DNA of 64,000 nucleotides from CAYFKJ01 sp964528595 (GTDB lineage: Bacteria > Pseudomonadota > Alphaproteobacteria > UBA2966), in the NCBI GenBank assembly GCA_964528595.1, contig CAZGTM010000006.1:33436-97435 (forward strand). The letters run 5' to 3'. Below the pieces are notes generated by a model that ran no database searches, was not told where the DNA came from, and saw only the letters and a list, made by a program, of their open reading frames with translations. Below are positions 33,904-43,333 of this stretch, in pieces (position 1 is the stretch's first letter; each line of letters begins with the position of its first letter). The position numbers and the translations under genes were made by a program.

Positions 33904-34695
33904 ATGTCAAACGACGAAGCCGTCCGGGAGACCGCGCTAAGACTGCGCACGGCCTGGGAAAACCGCGAGCCCGTCGCCCCCGTCGCCGATCAAATCGGCA
34001 TCCGCAATTTCAGCGCCGCTTATGCCGTCCAGCATGCCAACACGCGGCATTGGCTGGAGAACGGACGGGAAAGGGTCGGCCGCAAAGTCGGCCTCTCGTC
34101 GGCGAGCTTGAGGGAGCAACTCGGGGTTGACGAGCCCAACTACGGCACCCTGTTCGCCGATATGGATGTATCGGCGCTGGACGCCGTTCCCATGTCCCGA
34201 ACACACCAACCTTTCGTCGAGGGTGAAGTGGCGTTCGTGCTGGGCGCCGATTTGGAGATGGCGGACGCCCGGCCCAGTGACGCGGTGATGGCGGTCGAGT
34301 ACGCCGTGCCGGCCATCGAGATCATCGGCTCCCGTATCCTGGACTGGCGGATCGAGGCTGTGGATACCATCGCCGACAACGCCTCCTCGGGTCTGTTCGT
34401 GCTGGGCCGCGAACGTAAAACGTTGGACGAGTTCGATCCCGATACCTGCCGCATGTCGATCACCAAGGGCGGCGAGACGGTATCCAGCGGCGGCGGTCCC
34501 GAATGCTACGGCGGACCCTTGAGATCGCTCGCGTGGCTGGCCGGCAAAATGACCCAACTCGGTGAACCGCTGCGCGCCGGCGACCTCGTCCTTTCCGGCG
34601 CGCTGGGGCCTATTGACGCAGTCAATCCGGGTGATGAATTCGAGGTCTCAATAGAGGGGTTGGGGACGGCAAGCGTTCGATTTTCGGTTGGATAG
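33904..34695 (+). CDS. 2-oxopent-4-enoate hydratase / fumarylacetoacetase-like hydratase
   Basis: A 263-aa protein of the MhpD/DmpE hydratase-decarboxylase family. The pattern is QHANTRHWLENGRERVGRKV, then GEVAFVLGADLEMADARP, YAVPAIEIIGSRILDWRIEA, DNASSGLFVLG and GDLVLSGALGPIDAVNPGDE, with the acidic metal ligands expected of the FAH fold. It adds water to or decarboxylates 2-hydroxy-dienoates in aromatic meta-cleavage pathways. No ring-cleavage dioxygenase is nearby, so the substrate may differ. A TTG at 33901 directly before the ATG is an alternative start. It is convergent with the next gene. Confidence 0.88.
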   Translation: MSNDEAVRETALRLRTAWENREPVAPVADQIGIRNFSAAYAVQHANTRHWLENGRERVGRKVGLSSASLREQLGVDEPNYGTLFADMDVSALDAVPMSRTHQPFVEGEVAFVLGADLEMADARPSDAVMAVEYAVPAIEIIGSRILDWRIEAVDTIADNASSGLFVLGRERKTLDEFDPDTCRMSITKGGETVSSGGGPECYGGPLRSLAWLAGKMTQLGEPLRAGDLVLSGALGPIDAVNPGDEFEVSIEGLGTASVRFSVG

Positions 34696-34719
34696 ATGAA
34701 AACTTGACCGTCATTCCGG

Positions 34720-35637
34720 CTATTCCGGGTCATCAATGCGGGCTTCGATACCCGACAGTTTTTCGTAGGTTTTGATAATGGCGGTGCAGCCTTCATCGGC
34801 ATGCCCCTGGTCGGATGCTTCGGCATAGGTTTGATGAACGGCCTCCGCCAAGTCTGCCGGCAGTCCGGCTGAGGCCAGCCATTCGGCATAATACCGAACG
34901 TCCTTTTGGGCGTTGGCCAGGGACATGTGGGGCGTAAAGTCCCGCTTCAGGGTTGACGCGCCGTAAATGTCCATCATGCCGCTCTTGCCGCCGGCAGCCG
35001 AGATAATTTCAATAACCTTGGACATGTCGAGGCCATCTTTCGCGGCCAGCGCAAATCCTTCACACCAGGCAGCGACGTTGGAAAAGGCAATGTAATTGTG
35101 AATGAGCTTCAAACGGATGGCGTGCCCCGCTGGTCCAACATGAAAGATGTTTTCCGCGTAGGCATCGAATATTGGACGCAGCCTGTCCAGCAGTTCCGCC
35201 GTGCCGCCGTACAGCACATTTACCTCGCCCCGGTCGGCATGGGCCGGCGTCCGGGTCATCGGCGCTTCGCAATATTCAACGCCGATCTCGCTGCAAGCCG
35301 CACCCATTATCTCCACGTGGGCAGGTGACGTGGTCGTGTGATCGAGAAACACCGCGCCTTTCTTCATGTGCCGCAGCGCACCGTTCTCGCCTAGCATGAG
35401 TTCCTGGATAACTTCCGCGGTTGTCACGCAAACCGCCAGAACGTCGACGTTTGCCGCCATTGTCGGGACATCTTTGGCTTCGCCCGCCCCCAATTTGACG
35501 ACGCTCTCCATGGCAATCGGATCGATATCATGGACGGTCGTGTCGTATTCCTGCTTGAGGAGGTTTCTAACCAAGCCCCGGCCCATGCCGCCGAGGCCGA
35601 CAAAGCCAATAACTTCATTTTTCCCAACGGCCGCCAT
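34720..35637 (-). CDS. 3-hydroxyisobutyrate dehydrogenase family protein with altered substrate motif
   Basis: A 305-aa beta-hydroxyacid dehydrogenase. The cofactor site GFVGLGGMGRGLVRN is normal and the catalytic Lys is in GHAIRLKLIHNYIA. The usual DAPVSGG substrate signature is replaced by CEAPMTRTPAHADRGEVNV, which should alter the substrate pocket. The start at 35637 is set by GGGAGAA upstream; an ATG at 35694 would add 19 residues before the fold. It is convergent with the hydratase gene. The likely substrate is a short hydroxy acid or semialdehyde, not predictable from the sequence. Confidence 0.87.
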   Translation of the reverse strand: MAAVGKNEVIGFVGLGGMGRGLVRNLLKQEYDTTVHDIDPIAMESVVKLGAGEAKDVPTMAANVDVLAVCVTTAEVIQELMLGENGALRHMKKGAVFLDHTTTSPAHVEIMGAACSEIGVEYCEAPMTRTPAHADRGEVNVLYGGTAELLDRLRPIFDAYAENIFHVGPAGHAIRLKLIHNYIAFSNVAAWCEGFALAAKDGLDMSKVIEIISAAGGKSGMMDIYGASTLKRDFTPHMSLANAQKDVRYYAEWLASAGLPADLAEAVHQTYAEASDQGHADEGCTAIIKTYEKLSGIEARIDDPE

Positions 35638-35825
35638 CGGGCATTCTCCCAGTGAACGTGTATCGCTGTTTTCGGTGGACGGGGACCATTGCATGAATTC
35701 CAGCCGTCTGACAATCCGGCGAGAATAGTCAAATGGCTCTGGTAGGTCGTTAGCAGTATGAGTAACGTTTCGGACGAGGCGCGGCGCTCGGGGTGGGCGC
35801 CGGGAGATCGTAAGGAGCAGGCGTG

Positions 35826-36791
35826 ATGGGTCGGCGGTGGAAATTGGGCGGCCTGGGTATGTGGTTTGCCGTTAACCTGGCTTTTGCGGCCGCTGTCGAA
35901 GCCGAGGAAGTAAAATTCCTGTCGGCCAGTCCCTATCAGATGGGCGACCTGCTGGCGGATGCGAACCCGGTCTACGATGTTCCGATCAACGCCGATCTGG
36001 TTTATCCGGAGAAGACCGGAAATTCCATGCCGGCGTTCGTTTTCATGCACGGCTCTGGCGGCCGCTTGCTTCGTCATCATCAATACCTTGAGCTGGCTCG
36101 GTCGCTCGGTTTCATTACCCTCCAAATCGACAGTTTCGGTCCGCGCGGCGTCGGTTCGACGGTCGGCAATCAAACCAATGTGACGGCGGCGATGATGACG
36201 ACGGATGCCTTGAGAGCGCTCAGGTATCTGGCAAGCCGCGACGAGGTGGATCCGCAAAACATCGTGATCATGGGCAGCAGCAAGGGCGCGATCTCTGCTC
36301 TCTATGCCGCCTGGACGCCCTACAGGAAGAAGGTGGCCGACAATCTCGACTTCGCGGCATACCTCCTGCTCTATCCTTTGTGCACTGTTCTTGAAGACGG
36401 CAAGGTCACCGACAGTCCGGTCCATGTTTTTATCGGCGAAGAAGACAACTGGACCCCCGCCAAGCCCTGCATCCAGCAGGTCGGCAGGATGAAGTCACAA
36501 ATGCGGGACTGGGACATCACGCTTTATGCCGGCGCCTATCACGCCTTCGATTCGCCGATGGTTGGCATTCGCGACCTGCCGAACGCCTATAGCATGACCG
36601 ACTGCAACGTTGCGCTGCGCGCCGACGGCTACGAATACGAAACCGGCTCGGGCTATCTGCTGAACAGGCAAGAGCGTCGCTTGGCTTTCCGCACCTGTGC
36701 AAAGAAGGGCCAGGTGAAAATTGGCGGATCGCACGCCGCTGAATTATTGCTGAAGGACGTGAGGACAATGTTGATTGCCAAACTCAAGTAG
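35826..36791 (+). CDS. Secreted alpha/beta hydrolase (dienelactone-hydrolase-like)
   Basis: A 321-aa protein with an N-terminal export signal (LGGLGMWFAVNLAFAAAVEA). The hydrolase core has the oxyanion loop VFMHGSGGRL, the nucleophile elbow IMGSSKGAISAL (GSSKG), an acidic residue near FIGEEDNWTP and a His in AGAYHAFDSP. This is a complete Ser-Asp-His triad for a carboxyl-ester or lactone hydrolase. AGGAG lies eight bases before the ATG at 35826; a GTG at 35823 is the alternative. It stands alone after a 188-bp gap from the divergent gene upstream. The substrate is unknown. Confidence 0.87.
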   Translation: MGRRWKLGGLGMWFAVNLAFAAAVEAEEVKFLSASPYQMGDLLADANPVYDVPINADLVYPEKTGNSMPAFVFMHGSGGRLLRHHQYLELARSLGFITLQIDSFGPRGVGSTVGNQTNVTAAMMTTDALRALRYLASRDEVDPQNIVIMGSSKGAISALYAAWTPYRKKVADNLDFAAYLLLYPLCTVLEDGKVTDSPVHVFIGEEDNWTPAKPCIQQVGRMKSQMRDWDITLYAGAYHAFDSPMVGIRDLPNAYSMTDCNVALRADGYEYETGSGYLLNRQERRLAFRTCAKKGQVKIGGSHAAELLLKDVRTMLIAKLK

Positions 36792-36811
36792 CCAAGTCCC
36801 GTTTGAAAAAC

Positions 36812-36829
36812 TGAGAGCCAACGCTCTCA
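36812..36829 (+). terminator. Weak hairpin after alpha/beta hydrolase gene
   Basis: TGAGAGC (36812-36818) and GCTCTCA (36823-36829) make a perfect seven-base stem with a CAAC loop, 20 bp after the stop codon. There is no T-run following it, so it is at most a weak or Rho-assisted terminator or an mRNA 3'-end protector. Confidence 0.35.
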
Positions 36830-36901
36830 TCGGAAATACCGCCTTCGCCTGGCTGGCTTGATGGCCGCATCGGGTTTACCATTCGGGTGGGGTTGATCAG
36901 T

Positions 36902-38152
36902 ATGAACACCACTGCGCGTCGGCATTACACCGTTCTCGGCGCCGGCATCGTCGGCACGTCGACGGCGCTTGCGCTTCGCCTCGAGGGGTTTCCGGTCACG
37001 CTTATCGACCGCGACGCGCCGGGTATGGGGGCCTCCTTCGGCAATGCCGGGGTTATCCAAACCGCCATGCCCCTCACCGTGGCGGCGCCGGGGATGATGC
37101 GGCAGCTTCCCAAATACCTCCTCGATCCCGATAGCCCGCTATCCGTCCGGTGGCGAAGCATTCCCGGATTGCTTCCCTTTTTCGCCCGCCTCACCGCCGC
37201 TTCGGGCACCGCGCGCATCGACGCCAGCATGACGGGGCTTCAGGCGATCGCAAAATTAGCGGGTGATGCACACCGGGCGCTGGCCCGTGAGGCGGGGGCG
37301 GAAGGTCTGATTGCCGCCCGCGGCATCTTATTCGCATACCCCAACGAAGCGGCGTTCGGCGCGGACGGCGTGACGATGGACCTGTTCGAGCAAAAGGGCG
37401 TCAACACCGAGCGCCTGGGCGAGGACGAAATCCGTCAGATGGAGCCGGCCCTCAGCCGCGATTACCGGTGGGCCTACCACCTCCCTGACAATGCCTTCAC
37501 CGTTAATCCGGGCGAATTGACGACCCGATACGCAGCCCACTTTCAAAAACTGGGTGGCGAGTTGCTGCGGAACGAAGTCAGCGATTTGGAGTTTGGCCCG
37601 GACGGACCGAACACGGTGATCGGCCCGGGATTGAAGCACGCCACGGACCGCCTGGTCATCGCCCTGGGGGTGAACGGCGGTCCCTTGCTGCGCCGGTTGG
37701 GCCTCCGGCTGCCGATCGCCAACGGGCGGGGCTATCACCTCATGCTGCCGGCGCCGGTCAGCGATCTCCGGGGCCCGGTAATCGACGGTGAAGCCCACTT
37801 CGCGGCGACACCCATGGCCGAGGGTCTCCGGCTTGCCGGCACGATCGAATTTGCCGGGGACGACGCCCCGCCCAACTGGCGGCGCGCCGACATGCTCTAT
37901 CGCCTCGCCAAACGAATGCTGCCCGACCTCGACAATCGGAATGCTGTGCGCTGGATGGGCGGACGGCCCCTGACGCCCGACAGCCTGCCCGTCATTGGAC
38001 CGGTACCGGGATGGCCGAACGTAATCCTGGCCATGGGACACGGTCAGTTCGGCCTGACGCTCGGCGCCATTACCGGCAAGATCATTGCCGACATTGCCAC
38101 AGGACGAACGCCACCGGTTGATCTCAAGACCTACCGTGTCGATCGCTTCTGA
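36902..38152 (+). CDS. DadA-like FAD-dependent amino acid dehydrogenase/oxidase
   Basis: A 416-aa DAO-family flavoprotein. The FAD Rossmann motif is YTVLGAGIVGTSTALALRL, ending in the acidic VTLIDRD. The MGASFGNAGVIQ segment and the C-terminal GGRPLTPDSLPVIGPVPGW followed by GHGQFGLTLGAITGKIIAD are typical of DadA and related sarcosine/proline oxidases. It oxidises an amine next to a carboxylate, usually a D-amino acid, passing electrons to the quinone pool. It faces the SDR gene with a 10-bp gap between stops. Supply of a keto acid or aldehyde to the flanking PLP enzymes is plausible but not shown. Confidence 0.9.
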   Translation: MNTTARRHYTVLGAGIVGTSTALALRLEGFPVTLIDRDAPGMGASFGNAGVIQTAMPLTVAAPGMMRQLPKYLLDPDSPLSVRWRSIPGLLPFFARLTAASGTARIDASMTGLQAIAKLAGDAHRALAREAGAEGLIAARGILFAYPNEAAFGADGVTMDLFEQKGVNTERLGEDEIRQMEPALSRDYRWAYHLPDNAFTVNPGELTTRYAAHFQKLGGELLRNEVSDLEFGPDGPNTVIGPGLKHATDRLVIALGVNGGPLLRRLGLRLPIANGRGYHLMLPAPVSDLRGPVIDGEAHFAATPMAEGLRLAGTIEFAGDDAPPNWRRADMLYRLAKRMLPDLDNRNAVRWMGGRPLTPDSLPVIGPVPGWPNVILAMGHGQFGLTLGAITGKIIADIATGRTPPVDLKTYRVDRF

Positions 38153-38162
38153 GGCCTGCCGC

Positions 38163-38957
38163 CTAGTCCTCTTTCGGCGTGCGGCGGATGAACTCGGGGT
38201 TTTCCACCAACATGCTGCCGCCGTCGATGGACCAGCACTGCCCGGTGACGTACTTGGCCTCATCCGAAGCCAAATAGACCATGGCGTGGGCGATGTCGTC
38301 CGGCTCGCCCAGCGCGCCCAGCGGGATATGTTTTTCGACGCTCTCGCGGTTGTCGGTGTTGGCCACGGCGCCTCGGTGCGGCTTGGCGATCAGACCGGGT
38401 TCGATGGCGTTGACGGTAACGGCGTGCTGCGCCAGTTCCAGGGCAGCGCCGCGCACGAAGCCGTTGACGCCGGCCTTGGCGGCGGCGTAATGCACCGCGC
38501 CAGGCAGCGCGACATGGGGTCCGGTGACCGAAGACGTGACCAAAATTCGTCCCGCTCCGCGCGCCTTGAAATGCGGCAGGGCGGACTGGGTCAGCCAGAA
38601 GCATGGCTTGAGGTTGACGCCGAGCGTTTGGTCGAGCGTTTCGTCGTCGAGGTCCTCGATGCGCGTCCACGGACAAACGCCCGCATTATGGACGGCGATG
38701 TCGAGGCCGCCGAATGCCGCAACGGTTTCGGCGACGGCGGCTTTGATCCGATCGGCGTCGTCGACGTCGAGCTGGACACACTTCGCCACGCCGCCGGCGT
38801 CGCGGATTTCATCCCGGACTTTCTCGGCGAGTTCCAGCGTCCTATTGGCGACCATGACGGAGGCGCCGGCTTCCGCGAAGCGCTTGCAGATGGCCTCGCC
38901 GATGCCCCGTCCGCCGCCGGTGACGAGGGCGGCCTTACCCTCAAGTCTATTGCTCAT
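38163..38957 (-). CDS. Short-chain dehydrogenase/reductase (SDR)
   Basis: A 264-aa classical SDR. The cofactor site is ALVTGGGRGIGEAICKRF, the structural NNAG equivalent reads HNAGV, the catalytic Ser is in LVTSSVTGP, and the YxxxK motif is YAAAK. GGSMLVENPEFIRR near the C-terminus is usual for the family. It overlaps the class-III PLP gene by ATGA and so acts in the same pathway, perhaps reducing an aldehyde or ketone formed by it. Cofactor choice (NAD or NADP) was not determined. Confidence 0.93.
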   Translation of the reverse strand: MSNRLEGKAALVTGGGRGIGEAICKRFAEAGASVMVANRTLELAEKVRDEIRDAGGVAKCVQLDVDDADRIKAAVAETVAAFGGLDIAVHNAGVCPWTRIEDLDDETLDQTLGVNLKPCFWLTQSALPHFKARGAGRILVTSSVTGPHVALPGAVHYAAAKAGVNGFVRGAALELAQHAVTVNAIEPGLIAKPHRGAVANTDNRESVEKHIPLGALGEPDDIAHAMVYLASDEAKYVTGQCWSIDGGSMLVENPEFIRRTPKED

Positions 38958-40339
38958 GGAGACCTCGCGCCCTTTTCCTCCAGCCAGTCCAGGAACGACC
39001 GGAACACCCGGTCGTGCGCCGCGACGTCGTCATCGGACGAAGCCGGACAGGTCAGCACCATATTATGAAACGGCGTCAACAGGATGCCTTCATTGAGAAA
39101 ATAGGCGTGCAGCAGTACTTCCATGCCGTTGTCCCGCGCCGCCAGCGCTTCGGTACCGTTGCGCGGTGCGTTGGGGCTGAACATGTACTCGACGCGGCCG
39201 CCGAGGTTGGTGACGTGCCAGGGCACGCCGGCGCCGTCGATGGCAGACTGCACGTCCCCGGCGATGCGGGCTGATACGTCTGCCATGGTGGCGTAGCCCT
39301 GGTCGTTGAGGGCGTGTTCGAAAGCCGCGCGGACGGCCGCGACCGTCAGGGCGTTGCCGGCCAACGTCCCACCGAGGCCCGCGTTGGCGCTTTGTTTGAC
39401 AGCGGGGTTGAGGGCCGGCAGTTCCGTCCAGACCCGTTCGGCGATATCAGCGGAGAAGCCGTAAACCGCCACGGGCACGCCGCCGCCGATGGCTTTGCCG
39501 ACCACCAGGATATCGGGCGTAAGATCATGTTTGCCGCAGTAGCCGCCGATGCCGCTCGAGACCGTGTGGGTTTCGTCCCAAATCAGGAGAGTGCCCGTTC
39601 GGGCCGTCAGCTCCCGCAGCGCTTCGTTGAAGCCTTCGTCCGGCGGCACCATGCCGCAGTTCGACATGAACGGCTCGGCCAGCACGCAAGCCACGTCGCC
39701 GGGCTGAAGCGCGGCCTCAACCGCGTCGAGGTCGTTGAACTCGACCACCTTGCCGACGCGTTCGTAGTCGACGGCGTTGCCGTGGATGTTGTTGCGCAAG
39801 CCCCGCTTGCCGTCATGGATGGCCTGGAAGGCCTCATCCACCGCGCCGTGATAGCAGCCGTTGAAAACCAGAACCTTGTCTCGGCCCGTAATCATGCGGC
39901 TGATGCGGACGACGTCGCGGTTGGCCTGGGTGGCGGAGACGTTGAGGTTCCAGTAGGGCAGGCCGAAGCGGCGCTGAAGTTCCGCCCCCAGCCACAAACT
40001 GTCTTCCGTCGGCAGCATCATGGTGGCGCCGTTCAGCATCTGATGCCGGACGGCGTCGGCGATATCGGGGTTACCGTGACCACACATGGCGCCGCTGTCG
40101 CCAAGACAGAAATCGACGTATTCGTTGCCGTCGACGTCCCACAGGCGCGTGCCCTCTGCCCGCTCGACGTAAGGCGGAAACCCGCCGGCCCAGCGGCGCA
40201 TCCAGTGCATGGGCGTGCCGTAGAGAAAGCTCTGCCGGCCAGCCGCGAACATTTCGGCGGAGCGCGGATGACCAGCCAAAAAGCGCGCCTGCTCTTCCGC
40301 GATCAGGCGTTCAACGACATCTGGTTCAAATCCGGTCAA
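38954..40339 (-). CDS. Class-III PLP aminotransferase / aminomutase (HemL-like)
   Basis: A 461-aa fold-type-I class-III enzyme. It has RLWDVDGNEYVDFCLGDSGA, the FNGCYHGAVDEA region, IWDETHTVSSGIGGYCGKHD and the PLP lysine in ILVVGKAIGGGVPVAVYG. The overall shape is that of glutamate-1-semialdehyde aminomutase, but the substrate residues differ and the enzyme is longer. Related proteins include beta-amino acid aminotransferases and O-phospho-amine lyases. Its coupling with an SDR and the opposing dikinase operon favours amine catabolism over tetrapyrrole synthesis. Confidence 0.88.
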   Translation of the reverse strand: MTGFEPDVVERLIAEEQARFLAGHPRSAEMFAAGRQSFLYGTPMHWMRRWAGGFPPYVERAEGTRLWDVDGNEYVDFCLGDSGAMCGHGNPDIADAVRHQMLNGATMMLPTEDSLWLGAELQRRFGLPYWNLNVSATQANRDVVRISRMITGRDKVLVFNGCYHGAVDEAFQAIHDGKRGLRNNIHGNAVDYERVGKVVEFNDLDAVEAALQPGDVACVLAEPFMSNCGMVPPDEGFNEALRELTARTGTLLIWDETHTVSSGIGGYCGKHDLTPDILVVGKAIGGGVPVAVYGFSADIAERVWTELPALNPAVKQSANAGLGGTLAGNALTVAAVRAAFEHALNDQGYATMADVSARIAGDVQSAIDGAGVPWHVTNLGGRVEYMFSPNAPRNGTEALAARDNGMEVLLHAYFLNEGILLTPFHNMVLTCPASSDDDVAAHDRVFRSFLDWLEEKGARSP

Positions 40340-40496
40340 CGGCGGCTCCCCTGGTTGCGCTTGACGGCATTAGTAGTCGGTTCCTTGAATTAATTGTCAA
40401 TGCAATTATTTTACTTGCAACATTTATCCGGCCTGCTACGAATCGGTTCCGCCGACGCGGCCATAACGAACAATCAACAGGGGAGTGCGGTCGGCC
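40340..40496. promoter_or_regulatory. Divergent promoter region with palindrome
   Basis: This AT-rich interval separates the HemL-like gene from the split dikinase operon. TAATTG (40391-40396) and CAATTA (40403-40408) form an inverted repeat with a six-base spacer, a shape usual for MarR-family operators. A MarR gene ends the rightward operon. The site is well placed to control both directions. AGGGGAG at about 40479-40485 is the ribosome binding site of the rightward gene. Confidence 0.45.
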
Positions 40497-42227
40497 ATGA
40501 TCGCTGAGCTTACGGCAGAAGAAATCGTCCGGGACAAAGGCTATCCGGGGTCCGACGGCGTCATGCTGTCCGGCCCGCGCATGTTCCAGCCCACTCGCCA
40601 TCTCACGGAAGCGGACCTCAGCGAGTTCTGGATTCTGGACTACCGCTGGTCCTACGGCGTGACGCCGCTGGGTTACGTCATGATGGAAGACGGCCTGGCC
40701 TGGGGCATGCAGTCGACGGCCTACTCGACGCATGTGCCGACGTCGAACGGCCAGGACATCGGCATGGCGGGCATCCACTGCTACGTCGCCGAGGTGCCCC
40801 AGTTCAACGAGGACGAGGAGGCCGAACGCGAACGCCAGCTCGACGTCTTCCTGCCAAAATTCCTCGACACCTTCGAAGATGATTGGGCCGCCGCCGCCAA
40901 GATGATCGAGAGCCGGGCGCAATCGCTGGAGCGTTTCGACACCGCTGGCAAGTCCCTCGGCGAACTGGCCGACTACCTGGAGGCCTCGCGATTGCACGCC
41001 CGGCGCCTGTGGGAGGCACACTTCACCTACATGTATCCGTTGCTGGTCAACTACCTCGGCTTCTGCGGCTTTTGCGACGAACTCGGCATCACCACGTCCG
41101 ACGTGCCGAAATTCCTGCAGGGCCGGCCCAGCATGGTGACCGAGGGCGACAAAGCGCTGCTCAATCTGGCCGGCCGGGTCAAGGACGGGCCGTTGCATCA
41201 GGTCTTCGCCGATAGCGAAGCCCATGAACTCCCCGAGGCGCTGGCCGGCGCGGCGGGTGACGGTCCCGCCTTCCTCAATGAATTTGACGCCTATCTCGAT
41301 CAATGGGGCTGGCGCAACGACGATGTCGGCAACCCGCTGCAGGCCCACTGGCGCGACGATCCCTCGCGGGCGCTGGGCACGATCAAGACCCTGATAGCCC
41401 AGGGCGACATTCAGGACGTCGACGCCGAGCTAGCAACCTCGCGCGGCCACCGCGACGCCGCCATCGCGGCGGCGCGTGGGAAACTCAGCGGCTCGGAACA
41501 GGCGACCTTCGACGAGGCCCTGGAAAGTCTGCAGGCGGCCAATTTCATCTGGTGGAACGAAGATCACAACTACTACATCGACATGCGGGCGACGATCCCC
41601 CTGCACCGGGCCGCGAAATCCATCGGCGAGGCGCTCGATCTAAGCGATCCGGCCGACGTCTGTTTCCTGTTCTTTCCGGAACTGGAGGCTGTGGCGCGCG
41701 GAGATCGCAAGATCGGAGAGTTCAACGGCCTGATCCGCGACCGGCGCGACTATTTCGAACACTGGGACGACTTACGGGCCCGGATGCCCAAGTACCTGGG
41801 CGAGCCGCCGGAGGTTATCGCCGATCCCATCATGATCGAAATGGACGGCGTGACGGAGGAATTCCTCGCCACCATCCGCGATGCCGGTTCGGCGACGGAC
41901 GTTCTCAGCGGCACCTCGGGAGCAGCGGGCACGGTTCAGGGCAAGGCGCGGGTGTTGCTCGATGCCGACGATATCCCCTCGCTGGGCGTCGGTGAAATCC
42001 TGGTCTGCGAGGGCACGACACCCTCGTGGACGCCTGCCTTCGCCAAGATCGCCGGCTGTGTCTGCGACACCGGCGGCAGCCTGTCGCACGCCGCTGTGAT
42101 TTCCCGCGAGTATGGTGTGCCCAGCGTGCTGGGCCTGGCCATCGCAACGAAGGCCATCAGCGACGGCGACCTCATCGAAGTGGACGGTGACCGGGGCCGC
42201 GTCACTATTCTGGAGCGCGCGGCGTGA
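40497..42227 (+). CDS. PEP-synthase-type phosphohistidine (swivel) protein, split dikinase subunit
   Basis: A 576-aa protein that corresponds to the central part of PEP synthase without its ATP-grasp or PEP barrel. The N-terminal 440 residues are largely helical with acidic stretches and no recognised motif. The C-terminal PEP-utilising mobile domain carries the phospho-acceptor His531 in TGGSLSHAAVISREYGVPS, plus GEILVCEGTTPSWTPAF. The layout is that of the large subunit of phenylphosphate synthase. The phosphoryl group would come from the partner encoded next and be passed to a small-molecule acceptor held by the helical part. The ATG at 40497 is preferred to a GTG at 40485. Confidence 0.85.
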   Translation: MIAELTAEEIVRDKGYPGSDGVMLSGPRMFQPTRHLTEADLSEFWILDYRWSYGVTPLGYVMMEDGLAWGMQSTAYSTHVPTSNGQDIGMAGIHCYVAEVPQFNEDEEAERERQLDVFLPKFLDTFEDDWAAAAKMIESRAQSLERFDTAGKSLGELADYLEASRLHARRLWEAHFTYMYPLLVNYLGFCGFCDELGITTSDVPKFLQGRPSMVTEGDKALLNLAGRVKDGPLHQVFADSEAHELPEALAGAAGDGPAFLNEFDAYLDQWGWRNDDVGNPLQAHWRDDPSRALGTIKTLIAQGDIQDVDAELATSRGHRDAAIAAARGKLSGSEQATFDEALESLQAANFIWWNEDHNYYIDMRATIPLHRAAKSIGEALDLSDPADVCFLFFPELEAVARGDRKIGEFNGLIRDRRDYFEHWDDLRARMPKYLGEPPEVIADPIMIEMDGVTEEFLATIRDAGSATDVLSGTSGAAGTVQGKARVLLDADDIPSLGVGEILVCEGTTPSWTPAFAKIAGCVCDTGGSLSHAAVISREYGVPSVLGLAIATKAISDGDLIEVDGDRGRVTILERAA

Positions 42228-43333
42228 GCGATTTCGTCGTCGGTTTCGAAGAAGCGGCAGCGACGGATACGGCGATCGTCGGCGCTAAGGTCGCACAACT
42301 GGTGAAAACGGGAGCCGAGGGATTTACGACCCCGCAGGGCTTCGCCGTTACGACGAAAGCCTTCCTCGAGTTCATGGCAGCCGTGATCGAGGCGACTGAT
42401 CTGGCCGCGCGCATTGCGGCTTTTGAGGCCCATGACAACGACGACGCCGACGGTTTGGCGCGGTTCGCGGAACAGGCCATCACGGCGCAGGACGTTCCCC
42501 AAGCCATGCAGGAAGAAATCTCGACGGCTTACCAGGCTCTCTGCCTTGCGGAACGCCACGTCGATTGTCCCGTGGCGGTGCGCAGCTCGGCAACCGGAGA
42601 GGATGCCGAGGACGCCAGCTTCGCCGGCCAGTACGAGAGCTACCTCGGCGTCTCCGGAACCGGGCAGCTTATTGATTACGTCAAACGCGGTTGGGCTTCG
42701 CTGTTTACGGCCCGCGCCCTCCTGTACCGCCGCGACAACGGTTTGGCCTACGCCGCCACACCCATGGCGCTCGGCGTCATGACGCTGGTCAACGCCCGTG
42801 CCGCAGGGGTTGGTTTTTCAGTTCATCCGGTGCGCGGCACCGCCGATCGAATGGTGATCGAAGCGACCTTCGGTTTCGGCGAAGCATTGGTCCAGGGCGT
42901 CGTCACCCCCGATCACATCGAGGTCGACAAGGAAAGCGCGCGGGTCCTGGAATACATCGTTAATGCCAAGAAGATCGTCTCCATGTTGGATGTCGGCGCC
43001 GCCACCGTCATCGAAAAGGCCATGCCGGAGGCCTTCGTCGATGCCCGCGTGCTGACGGAGACGGAAGTATCCGCCATTGCCGCACTGTTGGTTGAGGTGG
43101 AGCAAAAGGCCGGTTTTGCAGTCGACATCGAATGGGTGGTGCCGCACGGCTGGCAGCCGGGCATGCCGGTATCGCTGGTCCAGATGAGGCCGGTCACGAC
43201 ACATGTCGCCAAACCGGAAGCAACCAAGGATGACGGCGAGGAGGAAGGCAAGCCGGGCTGGAAGGCCTCTTCGTTCGCTACGCGTTACGGCGGCAAGCGC
43301 CGGCGGCGGCCGAAAGGTTCGGCCAATGGCTGA
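42224..43333 (+). CDS. PEP/pyruvate-dikinase-type ATP-binding protein, split dikinase subunit
   Basis: A 369-aa ATP-grasp protein matching the N-terminal part of PEP synthase. It has VGAKVAQLVKTGAEGF, the signature VAVRSSATGEDAEDASFAGQ, YLGV and ALGVMTLVNARAAGVGFSVH, IEATFGFGEALVQGVVTPD. It would take the beta-phosphate of ATP and load the His of the preceding protein. GTGA overlap couples the two genes. The C-terminus ends in a basic tail (KRRRRPKGSANG) after a low-complexity linker. A complete PEP synthase would be one chain with a PEP domain; that domain is missing here. Confidence 0.88.
   Translation: MSDFVVGFEEAAATDTAIVGAKVAQLVKTGAEGFTTPQGFAVTTKAFLEFMAAVIEATDLAARIAAFEAHDNDDADGLARFAEQAITAQDVPQAMQEEISTAYQALCLAERHVDCPVAVRSSATGEDAEDASFAGQYESYLGVSGTGQLIDYVKRGWASLFTARALLYRRDNGLAYAATPMALGVMTLVNARAAGVGFSVHPVRGTADRMVIEATFGFGEALVQGVVTPDHIEVDKESARVLEYIVNAKKIVSMLDVGAATVIEKAMPEAFVDARVLTETEVSAIAALLVEVEQKAGFAVDIEWVVPHGWQPGMPVSLVQMRPVTTHVAKPEATKDDGEEEGKPGWKASSFATRYGGKRRRRPKGSANG

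Noticed and set aside
34696..34719. Terminator between convergent hydratase and HIBADH genes
   Set aside because: The 24-bp gap has only a weak TGACC/GGTCA pairing and no T-run.
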